Positions 7,638-15,149 of a stretch of 31,648 nucleotides of DNA are shown piece by piece. The DNA is taken from contig CAYUHJ010000052.1 of NCBI GenBank assembly GCA_964444365.1, positions 1-31,648 on the forward strand, written 5' to 3'. The stretch is from CAYUHJ01 sp964444365 (GTDB taxonomy: Bacteria > Planctomycetota > Planctomycetia > Gemmatales > Gemmataceae). The translations under genes and the position numbers were made by a program. Under the pieces are notes generated by a model, which saw nothing but the letters and a program-made list of their open reading frames with translations, was not told where the DNA came from and did not search any database. Each line of letters opens with the position of its first letter. The stretch's first letter is position 1.

Positions 7638-8423
7638 TTGCCGCCTTTCACCGTGCGACTCGCGAGAACGTGTGGGTGTCTTCATCCCGATTCCGCCGGC
7701 ATGGTTTCGAGCCCTACCTGTGCGTGCCCCCCACACTTCCCCGAATAACCCGCTGACGGCGACCAGGATCTCCCACCGTGCCTTCGAAACGGTGCTCGAC
7801 CCGGGAGCAGATTCTCCCTGGGCGGTTTCCTTCCCGAACACGAACCCGCCGCTGCCGATAGCGAAGTCCCGCAGCGGGGCGCGTGCAGCACCGAACGGGG
7901 CAGACTGGTCGGCCTTCCGCGGGGTGTTGAGCAACTTCACGACGGGCCATCGGGGGGCGGATTCACCGGTGGCCCTCGTGTACGAAGTCAGCGATGGCCC
8001 CGTCTGCCAGGTAGCAGCACTCGTGCCGAGGCGAACTGGCGAAACCGACCGCGGAGTTGCAGCCCCAGCAGCTGACCCCCGCCAACGCAATCGCAAGTTC
8101 CGGGCTCCGTGTCGCGGATCGGGCAACTTGACGGACTCGGCCGTCGCACACTCCGCCACTCGCGGCAGGCCAGGGCGACGCAGAGATTCCAGTTCGGCCG
8201 ATTCGGTCGGTCACTCGCTCCGCGAGTGACTGCGCGTCATCGCTCGAAAACGAGTGGTGCGTTCTCGGGACATGAGCCCGCAACTCGCGGAGCGAGTTGC
8301 CTCCTTTCACGCACTCGGGTGGTGATTCTGCTCCTCACCCCGGACGGGAAGAGGGACCTTCCGGGTCGTGCGGATGCCGTCACTGATCCCGTGGGGTGGC
8401 ACCGGAAGGATTGCGGTCGTGAG
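7638..8423. other. About 790 bases without a convincing gene
   Basis: Open frames run through this stretch on both strands, but none has a recognisable fold, a good ribosome binding site or a stable codon pattern. On the minus strand, about 8065-7963, a short translation GCNSAVGFASS...LADGAIADFV loosely resembles the C-terminal end of DUF1559 prepilin-like proteins, which are very common in Planctomycetes and often sit beside lipoproteins like the one at 8424. The usual H-x9-DG motif is not intact, so at most this is a decayed remnant. The rest holds the two hairpins at 8210-8230 and 8280-8300. Confidence 0.35.
8210..8300. repeat. Pair of related hairpins
   Basis: Two short perfect stems of the same design lie 49 bases apart. 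One is GTCACTCGC (8210-8218) with GCGAGTGAC (8222-8230). The other is GCAACTCGC (8280-8288) with GCGAGTTGC (8292-8300). Each has a 9-bp stem and a 3-base loop, TCC in the first and GGA (its near complement) in the second. A third, smaller hairpin with an AAAA loop lies between them at 8241-8256. They may be the two ends of a small REP-type element. Confidence 0.6.
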
Positions 8424-8870
8424 CTACCTGGACGTGCCCGCCCGATCCAGTTCGTCCGCCACTTCGATCTGAAACACGAACACGTTGTCCCGGCCGACGA
8501 CCACTTCGCGTTCCAGGCCGGACCGGTCCGGGCGGCGCAGCGCGTTGGGGAACCGGGGATAGCCGTCGGAGTCCGGCAGCGACCCCGGCCGGTCCGCGAT
8601 GGCGACGCGGTACCACCCCGGCGGGATCGGCGTCGCCCCGTCCGCGGTCAGGTGGAACGAGCCGTCCTGCGCGATCGTCGCGGCGGCGGTCTTTCCCAGG
8701 GTGCCGCGGTCGCGGTCCGGGGCGAACACGACGACCCCGCCGACGAGCGGCTGGCCCTGGAACGTGACCAGCCCGCGGACGGTGGCGGCGGCCGGCGGCG
8801 CGGCCGACCCGCACCCCGTGGGCAGGCCCGCCACCAGCGCCAGAAATCCCAGCCGCCACGCCGGTCGCAC
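8424..8870 (-). CDS. Lipoprotein with carboxypeptidase-regulatory-like (transthyretin-fold) domain
   Basis: The 148 residues begin with a lipoprotein signal whose acceptor is Cys20 (LPTGC). The mature part reads TVRGLVTFQGQPLVGGVVVF and later GSFHLTADGATPIPPGWYRV, the pattern of a small beta-sandwich of the carboxypeptidase-regulatory/transthyretin-like type common in planctomycete lipoproteins. The later segment YPRFPNALRRPDRSGLEREV corresponds to the typical end of these proteins. It is probably anchored in an envelope membrane. Its function is unknown. It is divergent from the OmpH-like gene, separated by a 212-base gap in which no clear promoter was found. Confidence 0.8.
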   Translation of the reverse strand: MRPAWRLGFLALVAGLPTGCGSAAPPAAATVRGLVTFQGQPLVGGVVVFAPDRDRGTLGKTAAATIAQDGSFHLTADGATPIPPGWYRVAIADRPGSLPDSDGYPRFPNALRRPDRSGLEREVVVGRDNVFVFQIEVADELDRAGTSR

Positions 8871-9082
8871 GTTCGCCCCTCGCCCGAACCTTGCGCGAAT
8901 TCCCCGGTTTCATCGGCGTTCGCGGGGGTTCGGGTTGAGTCGGGCGTTCGGATTGACCCGACCGGATTGAAAGGGTAGAACCCTCGGGCCACGAAGGCCG
9001 GGCGAACACGGAAAGCCCGGAAACCGGCGGGCGGGACCGGAACCCCACCCGCCGGACGGAACTGCCAGAGGAGGGCGATCGC

Positions 9083-9775
9083 GTGAGCCGTGTCCTAGTT
9101 TTCCTGTCGGCGCTGGCCGGCCTCGGCGGGGTGGTTTACCTCGCCGGCCAATCGTTCGCACAAACCCCCGGTCAACCGGCACCCGCCCCGGCCCCGAAGC
9201 CGGCCACGGGCAAGATCGCGGTGTTCAACGTCGCGAAGGTGATGCGCGAGTACAAGCGCTGGCAGTACTACGCCGGCGTCATGAACACCAAGCGGATGAC
9301 CATCTCGGGCGACCTCGGGAAGATCCGCGCCGAGATCGCGGCCCTTCAGGAGCAAATCCAGAAGGAGCCGACGAACACGAAGAAAGAGGAAATGGCGAAG
9401 CAACTGGTCGTGAAGCAGCGCGAGTTCGAGGACAAGGACCGCATGGCCCGGAAATCGCTGGACGAGGAGTCGGCCGCCCACCTGCAAAACCTGTTCGCGG
9501 AAATCCAGGCCGGCGTGCGGGCGTTCGTCGAGTCGAACGGCTACGACGTGGTCTTCGCCTACCCGGACGCGGTGACGGACGAGGAGAAGAAGTCGCCGGT
9601 GTACTTCGACCTGAAGATGCGGCCGCCCGCCGCGATGCCGTTCTTCGTCTCGCCGTCGGCGGACATCACGCCGATGCTGGTGGAGACGCTGAACAAGCAC
9701 TTCCCGCCGCCGGCCGGGGCTCCGGGGATTCAACCGGTGGACAACAAGGTGCCGGCCCCGGGCGCCCCGAAGTAA
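9083..9775 (+). CDS. OmpH/Skp-like periplasmic chaperone
   Basis: The 230-residue product has a signal peptide (about 1-26, cleavage likely after SFAQ), a proline-rich spacer, then KIAVFNVAKVMREYKRWQYY, the usual opening of OmpH/Skp family proteins. A long charged helical stretch (about 70-145) should form the coiled-coil tentacles, followed by AGVRAFVESNGYDVVFAYPD, the returning core strand. The C terminus carries a Pro-rich tail. Skp holds unfolded outer-membrane proteins in the periplasm. The GTG start at 9083 has a strong AGAGGAGGG site. Neighbouring skp-like and lpx genes are common in Gram-negative genomes, and here lpxC follows after a palindromic element. Confidence 0.88.
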   Translation: MSRVLVFLSALAGLGGVVYLAGQSFAQTPGQPAPAPAPKPATGKIAVFNVAKVMREYKRWQYYAGVMNTKRMTISGDLGKIRAEIAALQEQIQKEPTNTKKEEMAKQLVVKQREFEDKDRMARKSLDEESAAHLQNLFAEIQAGVRAFVESNGYDVVFAYPDAVTDEEKKSPVYFDLKMRPPAAMPFFVSPSADITPMLVETLNKHFPPPAGAPGIQPVDNKVPAPGAPK

Positions 9776-9804
9776 ACCACCGCACTCACTCGACGACCCT
9801 CCGG

Positions 9805-9901
9805 TCCCCTCCCCCTGGGAAGGGGGAGGGCGAGGGTGGGGGTCGCTTCGGTGGTGGACCTCCCACCCCCACCCCAACCCTCCCCCCTCAAGGGGGAGGG
9901 A
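9805..9901. repeat. CCCTCCCCC-type palindromic element, copy 1 (intergenic)
   Basis: Imperfect inverted repeat with arms 9805-9843 and 9865-9901 around a short centre. The arms contain TCCCCTCCCCCTGGGAAGG and the complementary CCCTCCCCCCTCAAGGGGGA. It fills the gap between the OmpH-like gene and lpxC and ends only about 12 bases before the lpxC ribosome binding site. The same family appears at 28493-28600, 31471-31569 and 31594-31636, and a related subtype at 25193-25230 and 25838-25931. Confidence 0.88.
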
Positions 9902-9927
9902 GCTTGGCATTCGGAAAGGCGGTTCCC

Positions 9928-10821
9928 GTGCAACGTGTCGGCTCCCGCTTCCAGCGTACCCTCGCCGCCCCGGCCGAAATCCGCGGTGTCGGGCTCGTGA
10001 CCGGTTCCCGCGTGCGGGTCCGGTTCCTGCCCGCCCCCGCGGACAGCGGCATCGCCTTCGTCCGAGCCGACCTGCCGAGCAGCCCGACGACGCCGGCCCG
10101 TGCGGACCGCGTCACCGCCACGAACCGGCGGACGACGCTCGGCCCCGCCGACGCCGGCGTGACGCTCGTCGAACACGTCCTGTCGGCCCTCGCCGGGCTC
10201 CGGATCGACAACTGCCTCATCGAAATCGACGGCCCCGAGCCGCCGGGCCTCGACGGGTCCGCCCGGGGGTTCGTGGCGGCGCTGCAGGCCGCGGGTACGA
10301 CGCTCCTGCCGGGCCGCCGGGCGGTGTTCGCGGTGACCGAACCGGTCGTGCTCGCCAAGGACGGTGCCACGATCGCGTTCCACCCCCCGCACCCGGCCGA
10401 CGGGTTCGGGTTGCGGGCGAGCTACGTCCTCGACTACGGGCCGACCGCCGCGATCGCCCGGCAGGCCGTGAGTTTCCCGATTACGCCGGAAACGTTCACG
10501 CGGGAACTGTCCGGGTGCCGAACGTTTCTCCTGGAATCCGAGGCGACCGCGCTGCGGGCCCAGGGGATCGGGAAGCACCTGGCCCCGACGGACCTGCTCG
10601 TGTTCGGCCCCCGCGGCCCGGTCGGGAACACCCTCCGGTTCGCGGACGAGCCGGCCCGCCACAAGGTGCTGGACCTCGTCGGGGACCTCGCCCTGTGCGG
10701 GTTCGACCTGGCCGGGCACGTCGTGGCGTACCGGTCCGGGCACGCCCTGAACGCGGCGCTCGCGAACACGCTGCTCGCGATGCACAAGCCGGCCGCGACG
10801 CCGAAGCGGGTGGCCGCGTGA
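9928..10821 (+). CDS. lpxC: UDP-3-O-acyl-N-acetylglucosamine deacetylase
   Basis: LpxC is the zinc-dependent committed step of lipid A synthesis in the cytoplasm. From GTG 9928 the protein has 297 residues and a standard opening SRFQRTLAAPAEIRGVGLVTG. Zinc ligands are His83 (LVEHVLSAL), His245 and Asp249 (ARHKVLDLVGDL); Glu82 would be the general base and His272 (SGHALNAAL) the second catalytic His. PEPPGLDGSARGFV replaces the more usual ELPILDGSA loop but keeps the DGSA core. It is the stand-alone form, not fused to FabZ. An in-frame TTG at 9904 lies just after the palindromic element and is less likely than GTG 9928, which has AAGG upstream. The following gene may modify the same pathway. 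Confidence 0.95.
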   Translation: MQRVGSRFQRTLAAPAEIRGVGLVTGSRVRVRFLPAPADSGIAFVRADLPSSPTTPARADRVTATNRRTTLGPADAGVTLVEHVLSALAGLRIDNCLIEIDGPEPPGLDGSARGFVAALQAAGTTLLPGRRAVFAVTEPVVLAKDGATIAFHPPHPADGFGLRASYVLDYGPTAAIARQAVSFPITPETFTRELSGCRTFLLESEATALRAQGIGKHLAPTDLLVFGPRGPVGNTLRFADEPARHKVLDLVGDLALCGFDLAGHVVAYRSGHALNAALANTLLAMHKPAATPKRVAA

Positions 10822-10900
10822 GCCGGCCGATGGACGACCGATCATCAGCCCTGGCGAGCCCCACGGACGGAGCCCGCCGCATGACGAAGGCCAGGACGGC

Positions 10901-12004
10901 ATGACACGCCTGCGGATCGCGGTCGTCGGGGTCGGGCACCTCGGCCAACACCACGCCCGGATTCTCTCGACCTTCCCCGACGTGGACCTCGTCGGCGTCG
11001 TCGACCCGAACCCGGACCAGGCCGCCGCCGTCGCCGCCAAGTGCGGCACCCGGCCCCTGCCCAGTGTCGACGCCCTGATCGGCGAAGTCGACGCCGTCTC
11101 CGTCGCGGCCCCGACCGTCCACCACCACGCGATCGCCTCCCGGTTGCTGCAAGCCGGCGTCCCGGTGCTCGTGGAAAAACCCATCTGCCGGACCGTCGCG
11201 GAAGCGGACGAACTCATCGCCCTCGCGGAAGCGGCCGGCGTGCCGCTGCAGGTCGGGCACATCGAACGGTTCAACCCCGCGTTCGAGGAACTCGTCAAGC
11301 GGCCGATCAGCGCGAAGTTCATCGAAGCGGAACGGCACGGCCCGTTCACCGGCCGCAGCACCGACATCGGGGCCGTCCTCGACCTCATGATCCACGACAT
11401 CGACCTGCTCCTGTCGCTCGTCGGCAGTTCGGTCGTCGACGTGTCCGCCGTCGGGGCGTCGGTGTTTGGCGGCCAGGAAGACATGGTCAACGCCCGGCTC
11501 GTGTTCGCGTCCGGGTGCGTGGCCCACGTCACGGCGAGCCGGATCGCGGCGAAGCCGAAGCGGCGGCTGCGGGTGTGGGCCCCGGAAGGGTACGCGGGGA
11601 TCGACTTCGTCAACCGCAAGCTGACGCTGGTCCAGCAGAGCGACGAACTCCGCCGCCACGGGCTCCGGCCCGAGCGGATGGACGCCGCCGCGAAGGCCCG
11701 GCTCAAGGACGAAATATTCGGCCGGTGGCTGGAAGTCCTCCACCTCGACGGCGACCGGAAGTGGGACCAACTGACCGCGGAACTGCGGCACTTCGTCGAC
11801 TGTGTCCGGACCGGCCGCCGGCCGCGCGTCCCCGGCGAGGACGGCCGGGACGCCCTGGCCCTCGCCGAGCGGATCCTCGCCAGCGTGCGGTCCCACCGGT
11901 GGGAAGGCGAGGCGAGCAACGGCGTCTCGGTCGGCCCCGGCCGGATGCCGCGGCCGCAGGGGAAGTTGTTCGAGTCCGCGAAGCCCCGCAGCGAGGCGGC
12001 GTGA
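10901..12004 (+). CDS. Gfo/Idh/MocA family oxidoreductase, possibly GnnA-like
   Basis: The 367 residues show an N-terminal Rossmann fold with GVGHLG (10-15), the family signature EKP (92-94) and the C-terminal catalytic-type motif MIHDID (163-168). These enzymes oxidise or reduce sugar hydroxyls with NAD(P). Its place right after lpxC suggests a role in lipid A precursor chemistry. GnnA of Leptospira and Acidithiobacillus, a member of this family, oxidises UDP-GlcNAc at C3 so that GnnB can put an amino group there. No GnnB-like aminotransferase is in the window, so this role is an inference. The start ATG overlaps the stop of a seven-residue open frame (10881-10904) that might act as a leader. 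Confidence 0.88.
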   Translation: MTRLRIAVVGVGHLGQHHARILSTFPDVDLVGVVDPNPDQAAAVAAKCGTRPLPSVDALIGEVDAVSVAAPTVHHHAIASRLLQAGVPVLVEKPICRTVAEADELIALAEAAGVPLQVGHIERFNPAFEELVKRPISAKFIEAERHGPFTGRSTDIGAVLDLMIHDIDLLLSLVGSSVVDVSAVGASVFGGQEDMVNARLVFASGCVAHVTASRIAAKPKRRLRVWAPEGYAGIDFVNRKLTLVQQSDELRRHGLRPERMDAAAKARLKDEIFGRWLEVLHLDGDRKWDQLTAELRHFVDCVRTGRRPRVPGEDGRDALALAERILASVRSHRWEGEASNGVSVGPGRMPRPQGKLFESAKPRSEAA

Positions 12005-12041
12005 TCGATCCCCGACCACCCGTCACCCACGCCCCTTCGAC

Positions 12042-12068
12042 CCCGGCCGCACAACCCGTGCGGCCGGG
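12042..12068 (+). terminator. Hairpin after the lpxC/oxidoreductase pair
   Basis: An 11-bp perfect stem CCCGGCCGCAC (12042-12052) and GTGCGGCCGGG (12058-12068) with a 5-base loop is followed by CCGTTTGG. It lies 38 bases after the oxidoreductase stop in a 226-base gap before fabH. The T-run is short, so it may be a weak terminator. The remainder of the gap shows only weak promoter-like sequence, TTGCGA at 12159 and TGATAC at 12180. Confidence 0.5.
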
Positions 12069-12230
12069 CCGTTTGGCCTCCCCGTCGGCCGGGTTCGCGC
12101 CCTTTTCCGTCCCGACCGCATCCCGGTCCGGCCGATTCCAGACGACGGCCGATTGCGATTGCGACTTCCCTCGAAAGTGTGATACACCCCCCGAGGTAAG
12201 CGTCGTCGGGAGTCGCCGAGTGAGGCCGAT

Positions 12231-13220
12231 ATGAGCCGGTTACACGGGGTCGCGATCAGCGGGACGGGCAGCGCACTGCCGGCGCACGTGGTGCGGAACG
12301 ACGCCTTCGCCGACACGCTGGACACCTCCGACGAGTGGATCCGCACCCGGACCGGCATCCGCGAGCGCCGCCTCGCCGCCCTCGGGGAGACCAGCGCCAC
12401 CCTCGGCACCCAGGCCGCCCGCGCCGCCCTCGCCGCCGCCAACCTCGAACCCGCCGACGTCGACCTGATCGTCTGCGGCACCGTCACCCCGGACCTCATG
12501 TGCCCGTCGACGGCCTGTCTGATCCAGGCCGGCCTCGGGTGCCGGGCCGTCCCGGCGTTCGACGTGTCCGCCGCCTGCTCGGGGTTCATCTACGCCCTCG
12601 GCGTCGCGGACAAGTTCGTGAAGGCCGGCGGGGCGAAGCACGCCCTCGTCATCGGCGCGGAAGTCCTGAGCCGGGTCGCCGACTACACCGACCGCAACAC
12701 CTGCATCCTGTTCGGGGACGGGGCCGGGGCCGCGGTCGTGTCGCGGTCGAACGACCCGACCGCCGGCGTCCACAACGTCCGGCTGTTCTCGGACGGCACC
12801 CGGCAAAACCTCGTCCAGATGCCGAGCATGGTGACGCCCGACCCGCCGCCGGGGGCCACGCTGCCGCAACTCCGCTACCTGCGGATGCAGGGGCGGGAAG
12901 TCTTCAAGTGGGCCGTCACCCGCATGACGGAACTCATCGAGCGCGGCCGGGCCGAATGCTCCGAGTACGGCAAGAAACTGTCGCTCGTCATCCCGCACCA
13001 GGTGAACAGCCGGATCATCGACGCCGCGGTGGAAGCGTCCGGCCTGCCGCCGTCGTCGGTCATGGTCAACCTCGACCGGTACGGCAACACGTCGGCCGCG
13101 TCGGTGCCCATCGCGCTGGACGAGGCCATCGCCGAGCGCCGGTGCGGCAAGGGGGACACGGTCCTGCTCGTCGCGTTCGGCGGCGGTCTGACGTGGAGTA
13201 GCTCGCTCATCACGCTGTAA
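12231..13220 (+). CDS. fabH: Beta-ketoacyl-ACP synthase III
   Basis: FabH starts fatty acid synthesis by condensing acyl-CoA with malonyl-ACP. The 329-residue protein carries the full Cys-His-Asn triad: Cys116 in DVSAACSGF, His256 in VIPHQVNSRI and Asn286 in RYGNTSAAS. SDEWIRTRTGIRERR (33-47) is the conserved N-terminal signature that contacts CoA, and FGDGAGAAVV and FGGGLTWSSSLI are also standard. It may supply acyl chains to the lipid A pathway encoded just upstream, although hairpin 12042-12068 suggests a separate transcript. Confidence 0.96.
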   Translation: MSRLHGVAISGTGSALPAHVVRNDAFADTLDTSDEWIRTRTGIRERRLAALGETSATLGTQAARAALAAANLEPADVDLIVCGTVTPDLMCPSTACLIQAGLGCRAVPAFDVSAACSGFIYALGVADKFVKAGGAKHALVIGAEVLSRVADYTDRNTCILFGDGAGAAVVSRSNDPTAGVHNVRLFSDGTRQNLVQMPSMVTPDPPPGATLPQLRYLRMQGREVFKWAVTRMTELIERGRAECSEYGKKLSLVIPHQVNSRIIDAAVEASGLPPSSVMVNLDRYGNTSAASVPIALDEAIAERRCGKGDTVLLVAFGGGLTWSSSLITL

Positions 13221-13272
13221 CGGCCCACCCCGCGGCACGCTCATTTCCGCTCGCGGCCCGTCGGTTTTCGGC

Positions 13273-13308
13273 TATGCTATCCGCTCGCGATCGGTTCGCG
13301 CGAACCGA
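13273..13308 (+). promoter_or_regulatory. Possible promoter and operator before glycyl-tRNA synthetase
   Basis: TATGCT at 13273-13278 resembles a -10 box. Thirteen bases later lies an 18-bp perfect palindrome with no loop, made of TCGGTTCGC (13291-13299) and its complement (13300-13308). A loopless dyad at the expected transcription start suits a protein operator better than an RNA hairpin. No convincing -35 box was found. This is pattern-based only. Confidence 0.3.
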
Positions 13309-13371
13309 CGGAAGCGGCACGGAGTCATTTCAGCGGGGTCCAGGCCAAGGACTTCGTAAGAGGGAATTGTG

Positions 13372-15096
13372 ATGGCGAAGATCGACATGGCGAAGTTTGC
13401 CAAGTTCTGTAAGGACATGGGGTTCATCTACCAGTCGTCCGAGATCTACGGCGGCATCAACGGGTTCTGGGACTACGGCCCGCTCGGGGTCGAGTTGAAG
13501 AAGAACATTAAAGACGCGTGGTGGACCGACATGGTCCGCTGCCCGCCGCCGGGGCCGGACGGGCAAGAGATCCGCATGGTCGGGCTGGACTGCGCGATCA
13601 TTATGAACCCGAAAGTGTGGGTCGCGAGCGGCCACGTCGGGGGGTTCAGCGACCCGATGGTGGATTGCTTGAAATGCAAGCGGCGGTTTCGAGCGGACAA
13701 AGTCTACTCCTGCTCTGTGCTAAGTACTGAAAAGAATCCAGATGCGGGCAAGCCAATGCAAGGTCCTCCAGGTTCACTTTTTGCATACATTGCGGAATAT
13801 GCTAGTTATGGAGGCCCCTCCTTCACCACAGAAGCAAATGACAAGGAAGAAGCGAAAGTCACTCTTGAAACTAAGCACAAAAAGCTTGTCAAAAAGGGAT
13901 CCTATCCAGCAACTTCACGGATCGGGGAACCGCAACCTCTCGCGGGTCCGGGGATTCGTCCATTCGGAGACGGCGTAGTAGTTGCATGTCCGATTGATGG
14001 ATGCGATGGCACCCTGACTCCACCGCGCGCTTTCAACCTCATGTTCCAAACCTACGTCGGTGCGGTGCAGTCCGAAGAGAACGTCGCGTACCTTCGTCCC
14101 GAAACGGCTCAGGGGATTTTCGCCAACTACCGCAACGTCCTCGACAGCACGCGGCTGAAGCTCCCGTTCGGGATCGCGCAGATCGGGAAGGCGTTCCGCA
14201 ACGAGATCAACCCGCGGAACTTCACGTTCCGGTCCCGCGAATTCGAGCAGATGGAGATCGAATTCTTCTGCCACCCGGACGAGTCGCGGAAGTGGTACGA
14301 GTACTGGCGTAACCTCCGCAAACAGTGGTACTCCACCCTCGGCATCAAGTCCGACAACCTCGTGCCGCGCGAACAGGGCAAGGAAGAACTGGCGCACTAC
14401 TCCGTCGGTACGACCGACATTGAGTACATGTTCCCGTTCTCGGACGAACCGCAAGAACTCGAAGGGGTTGCCCACCGGGGCGACTTCGACCTGAAGGCGC
14501 ATGCCGCTCCTCCTCCGAAGGGGAGCGGCAACGACAAGCTCAACTATTTTGACGAAGAACGCTGGATGGCGGACGCCGCGACGCGGACGACGAACTCCTT
14601 CAAAGACTGGATCAAGACGAACCCGCCGGCGGAGGAGGTCGCAAAATACCAGTTCACGCCGCACGTCATCGAGCCGAGCGCGGGCGCGGACCGCTTCACG
14701 CTCGCGGTGCTCTGCGAGGCGTTCCACGAGGACGAGGTGCCGGACGCGAAGGGGGGCAAGGAAGTCCGCACCGTCATGCGGTTCCACCCCCGGCTCGCGC
14801 CGATCAAGTGCGCGATCTTCCCGCTCGTCAACAAGGACGGGATGCCCGAGAAGGCGACGCAGCTGTACCGCGAACTGAAGCCGTACTTCAACGTCTTCTA
14901 CGACGACAAGGGTGCGGTCGGCCGGCGGTACCGGCGGCAAGACGAGGCCGGCACGCCGTTCTGTGTCACCATCGACGGCGACACGATGAAGGACGACACC
15001 GTCACGATCCGCGACCGCGACACGCTGAAGCAGGAGCGAATCCCGATGTCCGCGGTGAAGGCGAGGATCGAGGCCGCGCTGAAACCGGGGGCGTGA
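13372..15096 (+). CDS. glyQS: Glycyl-tRNA synthetase, dimeric (alpha2) type, with inserted segment
   Basis: The single-chain class II enzyme charges tRNA-Gly. The 574 residues start MAKIDMAKFAKFCKDMGFIY and include SSEIYGGINGFWDYGPLG, ASGHVGGFSDPMVDC (85-99), LRPETAQGIF (241-250), the motif 2 region AFRNEINPRNFTFRSREFEQ, and a C-terminal anticodon-binding domain. A Cys4 zinc module is formed by C99, C102, C206 and C211. Between its halves lies an unusual insert (about 112-205, KVYSCSV to VVVA) where most bacterial relatives, from memory, join RADH directly to a CPxC-like segment. The insert DNA is A-rich: 13741-13920 has 84 of 180 G+C by my count, far below the flanks. The frame is unbroken and all other motifs are present. 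ATG 13372 is preferred over GTG 13369, with AGAGGGA upstream. Confidence 0.95.
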   Translation: MAKIDMAKFAKFCKDMGFIYQSSEIYGGINGFWDYGPLGVELKKNIKDAWWTDMVRCPPPGPDGQEIRMVGLDCAIIMNPKVWVASGHVGGFSDPMVDCLKCKRRFRADKVYSCSVLSTEKNPDAGKPMQGPPGSLFAYIAEYASYGGPSFTTEANDKEEAKVTLETKHKKLVKKGSYPATSRIGEPQPLAGPGIRPFGDGVVVACPIDGCDGTLTPPRAFNLMFQTYVGAVQSEENVAYLRPETAQGIFANYRNVLDSTRLKLPFGIAQIGKAFRNEINPRNFTFRSREFEQMEIEFFCHPDESRKWYEYWRNLRKQWYSTLGIKSDNLVPREQGKEELAHYSVGTTDIEYMFPFSDEPQELEGVAHRGDFDLKAHAAPPPKGSGNDKLNYFDEERWMADAATRTTNSFKDWIKTNPPAEEVAKYQFTPHVIEPSAGADRFTLAVLCEAFHEDEVPDAKGGKEVRTVMRFHPRLAPIKCAIFPLVNKDGMPEKATQLYRELKPYFNVFYDDKGAVGRRYRRQDEAGTPFCVTIDGDTMKDDTVTIRDRDTLKQERIPMSAVKARIEAALKPGA

Positions 15097-15107
15097 CCCG
15101 GCCCAAC

Positions 15108-15139
15108 GCCGAACGCCCGCCGGAAGGCGGGCGTTCGGC
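15108..15139. terminator. Strong hairpin between convergent genes
   Basis: A perfect 14-bp stem, GCCGAACGCCCGCC (15108-15121) with GGCGGGCGTTCGGC (15126-15139), closes on a GGAA tetraloop of the GNRA type. It lies between the synthetase stop and the end of the convergent lipoprotein gene, so it may serve both strands. There is no T-tract on either side. Confidence 0.7.
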
Positions 15140-15149
15140 CGTCCGGCTG

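Noticed and set aside
7609..8229. Possible plus-strand gene of about 200 codons
   Set aside because: It overlaps the 5' part of the hydrolase region, has no recognisable domain or ribosome binding site, and ends inside a hairpin.
9730..12054. A minus-strand open frame of about 770 codons opposite lpxC and the oxidoreductase
   Set aside because: Both plus-strand genes have full catalytic motifs. The antisense reading has none and is biased in composition.
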